The translations under genes and the position numbers were made by a program. Of a DNA stretch of 11,065 nt, positions 6,615 through 11,065 are shown piece by piece (the stretch's first letter is position 1; each line of letters begins with the position of its first letter). The DNA is from an uncultured Chitinophagaceae bacterium (GTDB lineage Bacteria; Bacteroidota; Bacteroidia; Chitinophagales; Chitinophagaceae): positions 1 through 11,065 of the forward strand of contig CAMLEM010000025.1 of the NCBI GenBank assembly GCA_946479005.1, given 5' to 3'. Below the pieces are notes generated by a model. It searched no databases. It was not told the DNA's origin and saw only the letters and a program-made list of their open reading frames with translations.

Positions 6615-7310
6615 ATGGATGGGCAGGTTGAATATTATGACCGCTTCGGAGAAATTTACAGGCAGTCCATCCTTGACTGCCCGGAACCTGAATTATGGAC
6701 AACCGATTACGACGACAAGGGACGGGTTTACCAGGAAATGAAGGAAAGGCTGGGGATCCAGCAACAGCTCATCTTTAAATATTTTAATAAAGAACAACCG
6801 GTTTTTGACATTGGATGCGGCTTCGGGCGGCAGGCTGCCTGGCTGGGCAGAAATGGTTTTCGTGTGGTGGGGATCGACAGCAGCTCCGTGTTTATCGACC
6901 TGGCGAGAAAGATCTTTCAAAAGCACGGGTACGCAGGAGAATTCCTCACGGGATCACTGGAAGAGATCACTCAACCGCAAAAATTCAGGCAGGTCTTATT
7001 GCTGGACGTGCTGGAGCATTTTCCTCCTGCAAAACGAATGGCATATGTTGACAGGATTTGTGAGTTAATCGAAAAGGCAGGAATAATTATCGTTTCCCTT
7101 CCCAGGGTAAAAGACCGCCTCAGCTCCAGGATAAATAACTCCATTGTACGTGGTATAAAAAGCAGGCTCGGGTATTTTCTCAGGAAAGAAGAGCATCCTT
7201 ACCCCATCCCTACAAGGAAACAGGTAGAAGACCTGTTCAGCCCTGCATTCGAACGTCTCGAATTTTTCTCCTCAGCTCCCACTGATTATTATATCTTTCG
7301 GAAGAGATGA
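6615..7310 (+). CDS. Class I SAM-dependent methyltransferase
   Basis: A 231-residue protein with a Rossmann-type methyltransferase core. Motif I is FDIGCGFGRQA (Asp65, Gly67, Gly69, Gly71), which binds S-adenosylmethionine; the acidic end of strand 2 is GIDSSS (Asp88); motif IV is LLLDVLEHFPP (Asp131, Glu134, His135), as in the UbiE/Methyltransf_11 type. No membrane segment is evident. The C-terminal third is basic (residues about 165-190) and carries no extra domain that I recognise. The substrate cannot be read from the sequence. The start ATG at 6615 is 8 bases after the lutB stop, and the gene overlaps the next by 4 bases (ATGA). Coupling to a polysaccharide-deacetylase-like gene suggests, as inference only, a glycan or lipid-carrier substrate. 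Confidence 0.85.
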   Translation: MDGQVEYYDRFGEIYRQSILDCPEPELWTTDYDDKGRVYQEMKERLGIQQQLIFKYFNKEQPVFDIGCGFGRQAAWLGRNGFRVVGIDSSSVFIDLARKIFQKHGYAGEFLTGSLEEITQPQKFRQVLLLDVLEHFPPAKRMAYVDRICELIEKAGIIIVSLPRVKDRLSSRINNSIVRGIKSRLGYFLRKEEHPYPIPTRKQVEDLFSPAFERLEFFSSAPTDYYIFRKR

Positions 7311-8599
7311 TCACCATTTATAGCCCTGTCATTGGTCCCCGCTTGCGCTATGTGGGGGACCTGCTCGGCTTCGAGCTATTCGGACAGGTGCCGATCTATA
7401 CCAGCGATGCCAATTCACTGAAAAATACCGAAGGTGCCCGGATCAATTATAGTGAAGAGCAAATTGAGGGTAGCTACAGGGTGAGCCCCTGCGGATTACT
7501 GGGCGAAACGGGGATACGCGCCCGTGACATACCTGTTGCGGAATGGAAGGGAACGCGGATCATCTTCCCGGTGGCTTCAGACCATAGCTTTGATATTTTT
7601 TCTGCTGTTTTTTATTTGCTAACCCGGTACGAAGAGTATTTGCCGCACCAGGAGGATGCCTATGGAAGATATGCGCACACCAATTCCCTCGCCTGGCGTA
7701 AAAATTTTCTAGATGAACCCCTGGTGGATCAATGGATCGTTTCCTTTGGGGCCACACTGAAGGAGAGGTTCCCCGGGATCCGGCTTCGCGGGAGAGAATT
7801 CCAATTCCGGCCTACCTACGATATTGATGAAGCCTGGTCGTTCAGGCATAAATCCTTTTTTGTGTCAGCAGGAGGTATGGTGAAGGATATTTTCAAAGGG
7901 AGCTTCAAAAGAGTTGGCAAGAGAGCAGCGGCCCGGCTGGGCAGTGCAAGCGATCCCTTTGATTCGTTTGATTGGATGGATGAGCTGCACAGGGAGTTCG
8001 GGCTGAAGCCTCTTTATTTTTTCCTGGTTTCCCCGAGAAGGGGCAGGTACGACCGGAATATATCACCGGGCAAGCCTGCGTTCCAGGCGTTAATAAAAAA
8101 GATCGCTGAGAGCTACCAAATCGGTCTTCATCCATCCTGGCGTTCCGGGGATGATGGATCTTTTGAATCGGAGAAAACATTGCTTGAGTACATCAGTGGC
8201 CGGAAGATCAGCAATTCGAGACAGCATTTTATCCGGTTTAAATTACCGGTCACCTTCAGAAGCCTGGTCAGGGCAGGGATCACGGATGACCATTCAATGG
8301 GTTATGGCTCGATAAATGGTTTCCGGGCATCGGCATCCTTCCCCTTTTATTGGTATGACCTGGAAAAGGAGGAACAAACCACTCTCCGGCTCCATCCCTT
8401 TTGTTTTATGGATGCCAATTCTTTTTTCGAGAAAAAACAATCGGCACCGGAGGCGAGGGAGGAAATGAAGGACTATTACCATAGGGTAAAAAAGGTAAAT
8501 GGAACTTTTACCTGTATCTGGCACAACACCTTTCTTGGAACAGATCCCCTGTTCAAAGGATGGAGAGAGGCGTACAGGGAAGCAATTGAAAGTTTTTAG
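7307..8599 (+). CDS. Divergent NodB-like polysaccharide deacetylase family protein (DUF7033-like N-terminus)
   Basis: A 430-residue protein resembling the Bacteroidota polysaccharide-deacetylase-like family with a DUF7033-type N-terminal domain (about residues 1-150, including FDIFSAVFYLLTRYEEYL). A NodB-like barrel starts near residue 165. Its first motif is PTYDIDEAW (Asp172, Asp174) in place of the usual TFDDG. Further candidate active-site parts are GLHPSW (His275), SRQHFIRF (His307), the GITDDHSMGY block and LRLHPF (His363). No standard HxxxH metal motif is visible; the family appears to use a different histidine pattern, so catalytic activity is likely but unproven. There is no signal peptide, so it should be cytoplasmic, unlike many chitin or peptidoglycan deacetylases; that suggests action on a nucleotide- or lipid-linked glycan precursor (inference). 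The ATG at 7307 overlaps the methyltransferase stop (ATGA), with a weak GGAAG 2 bases upstream. It ends 5 bases before the convergent EamA gene. Confidence 0.78.
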   Translation: MITIYSPVIGPRLRYVGDLLGFELFGQVPIYTSDANSLKNTEGARINYSEEQIEGSYRVSPCGLLGETGIRARDIPVAEWKGTRIIFPVASDHSFDIFSAVFYLLTRYEEYLPHQEDAYGRYAHTNSLAWRKNFLDEPLVDQWIVSFGATLKERFPGIRLRGREFQFRPTYDIDEAWSFRHKSFFVSAGGMVKDIFKGSFKRVGKRAAARLGSASDPFDSFDWMDELHREFGLKPLYFFLVSPRRGRYDRNISPGKPAFQALIKKIAESYQIGLHPSWRSGDDGSFESEKTLLEYISGRKISNSRQHFIRFKLPVTFRSLVRAGITDDHSMGYGSINGFRASASFPFYWYDLEKEEQTTLRLHPFCFMDANSFFEKKQSAPEAREEMKDYYHRVKKVNGTFTCIWHNTFLGTDPLFKGWREAYREAIESF

Positions 8600-8604
8600 C
8601 AAGG

Positions 8605-9615
8605 TCATACGCCCTCGGGCTCGGGCTGTTCCGGAGGCGGCGTTCCTTTGAACGCCCGGTTCACCATATATACACCCAGCAGCGCAACAGCGCCGCCAAC
8701 AGTAATGAATATGGTTATCTTTTCCCCGAAAAGTAAAGCCCCGCATAACACAGCTACCATCGGGTTCACATAAGCATAGATGGAAGCCTGCTCCGTCGGA
8801 AGATTCTGCAGGGCATACAGGTAAGCGATGAACGCGATGAGAGATCCGAAGATCACCAGGTAAGCAATGGAAGCCCAGGAACGCCAGGGAATGCTTGCGA
8901 TGGAAACGGAATCTCCCGTCAGGCCAGTGAATCCCACGAGGAAACTACCGGAAATGAGCATCTGCAAACCGAGGCTGAAATACGGGTTGAAGTTCTCCGC
9001 CTGTTTTTTCGTGTAGAGCGTGGCAAATGCCCAGGTCCAGGTGGCGATAAGGGAAAGCAGGATCCCAAACCTGAAATCCGGGTTACTGAAATCATCTAAG
9101 TGCTGGTAAAAGATGATACAAACACCAGCGAATCCAAGCAGGAGACCGCCTATGGCCAGGTGTGGGATCCGTCTGGCTGATACAAAAAGACCGATTACAA
9201 CAATCCAAAGAGGGAAGATCGCGCCCATAATGGAACCCAGGCCTGCGGATATATACTGGATCCCCCAGGTGCTTAACCCATTGCTTAAGACGAAATTCAG
9301 AAAGCTGAGCACCAGTACGGGTCCCCACTCTTTCCCTTTTGGAAGCGGCACTCCCTTGTAAAGGAAGAAACCCACATAAAGAAGTCCCGCAATGATCTGC
9401 CTGATCCCCGCCAACTGGAGGGCAGGCATATGACGAACACCTTCCTTTGAAGCGATCCAGGTGGTACCCCAGAAAAAGCAAACCAGTACAAGCGCGAAGA
9501 GAGCCTTTGTCTTTTTTCCTTTCCGGTGAATGGTAAGCGGATTCAGTACCGCGATTTTCTTAATGGTTCCGGCCGATGACTGAATGATGCTTTTATGAAA
9601 CTCGAAAAAGTTCAT
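8605..9615 (-). CDS. EamA/DMT-superfamily transporter
   Basis: A 336-residue inner-membrane protein with about ten hydrophobic segments in two tandem EamA repeats (roughly residues 37-169 and 183-320). Hallmarks are CFFWGTTW (47-53) at the start of the first repeat and SIYAYVNPMVAVLCG followed by FGEKIT at the end of the second. DMT-family carriers export amino acids, metabolites or drugs; the substrate here is unknown. The ATG at 9615 shares its A with the TAA of purH (TAATG), implying coupled translation after purH. The N-terminus carries about 35 extra hydrophilic residues before the first membrane segment. No later in-frame ATG, GTG or TTG precedes that segment, so the extension seems real. 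The C-terminus is a Pro/Glu tail (PPPEQPEPEGV). Confidence 0.88.
   Translation of the reverse strand: MNFFEFHKSIIQSSAGTIKKIAVLNPLTIHRKGKKTKALFALVLVCFFWGTTWIASKEGVRHMPALQLAGIRQIIAGLLYVGFFLYKGVPLPKGKEWGPVLVLSFLNFVLSNGLSTWGIQYISAGLGSIMGAIFPLWIVVIGLFVSARRIPHLAIGGLLLGFAGVCIIFYQHLDDFSNPDFRFGILLSLIATWTWAFATLYTKKQAENFNPYFSLGLQMLISGSFLVGFTGLTGDSVSIASIPWRSWASIAYLVIFGSLIAFIAYLYALQNLPTEQASIYAYVNPMVAVLCGALLFGEKITIFITVGGAVALLGVYMVNRAFKGTPPPEQPEPEGV
8639..8656. other. Perfect 7-bp hairpin inside the 3' end of the EamA gene
   Basis: GGCGTTC at 8639-8645 and GAACGCC at 8650-8656 form a perfect inverted repeat around a 4-base loop. It lies about 35 bases inside the end of the minus-strand EamA gene, just past the stop of the convergent deacetylase-like gene (8599). 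No T run follows on either strand, so it is not a standard intrinsic terminator. With only 5 bases between the convergent stops, it is the best visible candidate for a transcript end or RNA 3' stabilising structure, but it may be chance. Confidence 0.3.
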
Positions 9616-11065
9616 TAATGTTTGAAATGTCTCATACCGGTGAGGATCATCGCCAGGTTATTTTTTTTACAATATTCCACGGATTCATTATCCCGGATGG
9701 ACCCACCCGGTTGAATGAATGCGCTGATCCCTGCCTCGTGGCCCATCTTCACGCAATCATCAAAGGGGAAAAAAGCATCGCTTGCCATTACCGCATTCTT
9801 CAGTGAGAAGTCGAATTGTCCTGCTTTTTCGATAGCCTGCCTGAGAGAATCGATCCGGCTTGTTTGCCCGCAACCCTTCCCGATCAGCTGCCTGTTTTTA
9901 ACCAGGGCGATCGCGTTTGACTTAAGGTGCTTGCAAACCAGGTTGGCGAACACCAGGTCTTTCTGTTCCTCGTCGGTGGTCTTTCTTTCCCCCACTTCCG
10001 TCCAGTGACTATAGTTCCCCTCATCTTTTCCCTGGGCAAGAACACCGTTCAAAACAGTTCTGAATTGTTTTACGGGGAGATTTTTTTCTTTCCACTGCAA
10101 AAGGATGCGGTTCTTCTTTGTTTTCAGGATATCCAGTGCATCCTGGTCAAAAGAGGGAGCGATCAAAACCTCGAAAAAGATCTCATTGATGGCTTCAGCT
10201 GTCTTCCTGTTTATTGTCTTATTACAGGCAAGCACACCCCCAAACGCGCTTTCCGGATCACCTGCAAGTGCGGCCTTCCAGCTTGCCTCAACCGTGGATC
10301 TTTGCGCGATGCCGCATACGTTGGTGTGCTTGACGATGGCAAAGGTTGTTTGATCGAATTCCGCGATCAGCTGGCAGGCAGCATCCACATCCACAAGATT
10401 ATTGTAGGAGACCTCCTTGCCGTGCAGCTGGTCGAAAATATCTTCGAGATTTCCGTAGAAGACAGCAGTTTGATGTGGGTTCTCGCCGTAACGCATTGTT
10501 TTGGCAGGCGAAACGGAATGAAGGAATCTTTCGCCCCCTTCATCTTCAAAATACTTTGCAATCGCCACATCATAATTACCTACGATCTCGAAGGCCTTTG
10601 CCGCAAGGGACCTTCTCTGCGTGAGGGTTAGTTGCCCGTCCTGTTCGGTGATCATTTGAAGCAGTTTGTCGTAATCCTTTTTATCGCAGATCACGGCAAC
10701 ATCACGGAAGTTCTTGGCGGCGGCGCGGATCATTGAGGGCCCGCCGATGTCTATCTTTTCTATGATCAGTTTTTCATCCGTGGTGGATGCAAGGGTCTCT
10801 TCGAATGGGTAAAGGTCCACAATCACAAGATCGATCTCGGGGATCGCGTATTGTTTCATCTCATCAACGTGCTGCTGATCGTCGCGTTTGCCGAGGATCC
10901 CTCCGAAAACCAGCGGGTGTAGCGTTTTCACCCTGCCGCCAAGGATGGAAGGATACCGGGTGAGTTCTTCAACCGCAATGACCGGGACCCCCGCTTTTTC
11001 AAGGAATTCCCGTGTACCGCCGGTGGAATAGATCTTCACTCCATCCGATGACAGCTTTTGGGCGA
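9615..11065 (-). CDS. purH: Bifunctional AICAR formyltransferase / IMP cyclohydrolase, 5' end outside window
   Basis: PurH catalyses the last two steps of purine synthesis: formylation of AICAR with 10-formyl-tetrahydrofolate, then ring closure to IMP. The IMP cyclohydrolase (MGS-like) part shows YSTGGT, GGRVKTLHP, LVIVDLYPFE and EKIDIGGPSMIRAAAKN, so the Lys, Tyr, Asp and Lys residues associated with that active site are present. The formyltransferase part shows RYGENPHQTA, SYNNLVDVDAA, IVKHTNVCGIA (the catalytic Lys-His pair), AFGGVLACNK, DAFFPFDDC and the usual end LTGMRHFKH. The frame stays open to the right edge: residues AQKLSSDG precede the GTG at 11039, which is an internal valine codon. 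Compared with family proteins roughly 25 N-terminal residues are missing. Its TAA overlaps the ATG of the EamA transporter (TAATG). Confidence 0.96.
   Translation of the reverse strand, partial: AQKLSSDGVKIYSTGGTREFLEKAGVPVIAVEELTRYPSILGGRVKTLHPLVFGGILGKRDDQQHVDEMKQYAIPEIDLVIVDLYPFEETLASTTDEKLIIEKIDIGGPSMIRAAAKNFRDVAVICDKKDYDKLLQMITEQDGQLTLTQRRSLAAKAFEIVGNYDVAIAKYFEDEGGERFLHSVSPAKTMRYGENPHQTAVFYGNLEDIFDQLHGKEVSYNNLVDVDAACQLIAEFDQTTFAIVKHTNVCGIAQRSTVEASWKAALAGDPESAFGGVLACNKTINRKTAEAINEIFFEVLIAPSFDQDALDILKTKKNRILLQWKEKNLPVKQFRTVLNGVLAQGKDEGNYSHWTEVGERKTTDEEQKDLVFANLVCKHLKSNAIALVKNRQLIGKGCGQTSRIDSLRQAIEKAGQFDFSLKNAVMASDAFFPFDDCVKMGHEAGISAFIQPGGSIRDNESVEYCKKNNLAMILTGMRHFKH

Noticed and set aside
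5590..6702. Long minus-strand open frame (370 codons) opposite lutB
   Set aside because: It lies almost wholly antisense to a gene with clear LUD and Fe-S motifs, shows no recognisable domain, and is explained by codon bias of the plus strand.
7292..7299. TATCTTTC, one mismatch from the -7 promoter element, just before the deacetylase-like gene
   Set aside because: It encodes conserved-type residues at the end of the methyltransferase, lacks the final G, and the 4-base gene overlap already implies cotranscription.
9927..10631. Plus-strand open frame (234 codons) opposite purH
   Set aside because: Antisense shadow of well-conserved PurH sequence; no domain and no promoter or start context.
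1..11065. tRNA, rRNA, CRISPR array, insertion sequence, phage or toxin-antitoxin genes
   Set aside because: No repeat arrays, terminal inverted repeats, transposase motifs or tRNA-like cloverleaf sequences were seen; the window is contiguous chromosomal-type coding sequence.

Overview
The window looks like a piece of a Bacteroidota chromosome, probably from the Chitinophagales or a nearby lineage. Four things point there. The gldE-gldD gliding-motility pair is typical of the phylum. There is a DUF3109-family protein, a family I know mainly from Bacteroidota. A perfect copy of the Bacteroidota -7 promoter element (TAnnTTTG) lies just before one gene. Clear Shine-Dalgarno sequences are largely absent and GTG starts are frequent. 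I see no rRNA, tRNA, CRISPR array, insertion sequence or phage gene. The DNA is almost fully coding, and no gene-free stretch exceeds about 60 bases. Both end genes are cut by the window edge.

Layout. Positions 1-1510 (+) hold the 3' part of gldE and a complete gldD, overlapping by 4 bases and closed by a strong hairpin terminator that begins inside gldD. Positions 1535-2749 (-) hold a DUF2306 membrane protein followed by a small membrane-anchored Lys/Glu/Pro-rich protein of unknown function, converging on gldD. From a 56-base divergent gap, positions 2806-4593 (+) encode an exported TPR protein with a coiled coil and three C-terminal membrane segments. Positions 4610-8599 (+) form a tight four-gene set: DUF3109 Cys-rich protein, LutB-like iron-sulfur protein, class I SAM methyltransferase, and a divergent NodB-like polysaccharide deacetylase. 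Junctions are 4-base overlap, 8-base gap, 4-base overlap. Positions 8605-11065 (-) hold purH (5' end missing) followed by an EamA/DMT transporter, joined by a TAATG stop-start overlap.

How the genes may work together. GldE and GldD belong to the cell-envelope machinery of gliding and type IX secretion. LutB is the iron-sulfur subunit of LutABC-type L-lactate oxidation, but lutA and lutC are not in the window; its coupling to a nine-cysteine DUF3109 protein suggests a shared redox or metal-cluster role. The methyltransferase and deacetylase-like genes downstream suggest glycan modification, so the operon may simply be mixed. PurH makes IMP; the downstream EamA transporter has an unknown substrate. 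Most of the window is ordinary housekeeping and envelope content. The least explained parts are the DUF3109-LutB-methyltransferase-deacetylase set and the TPR membrane protein.
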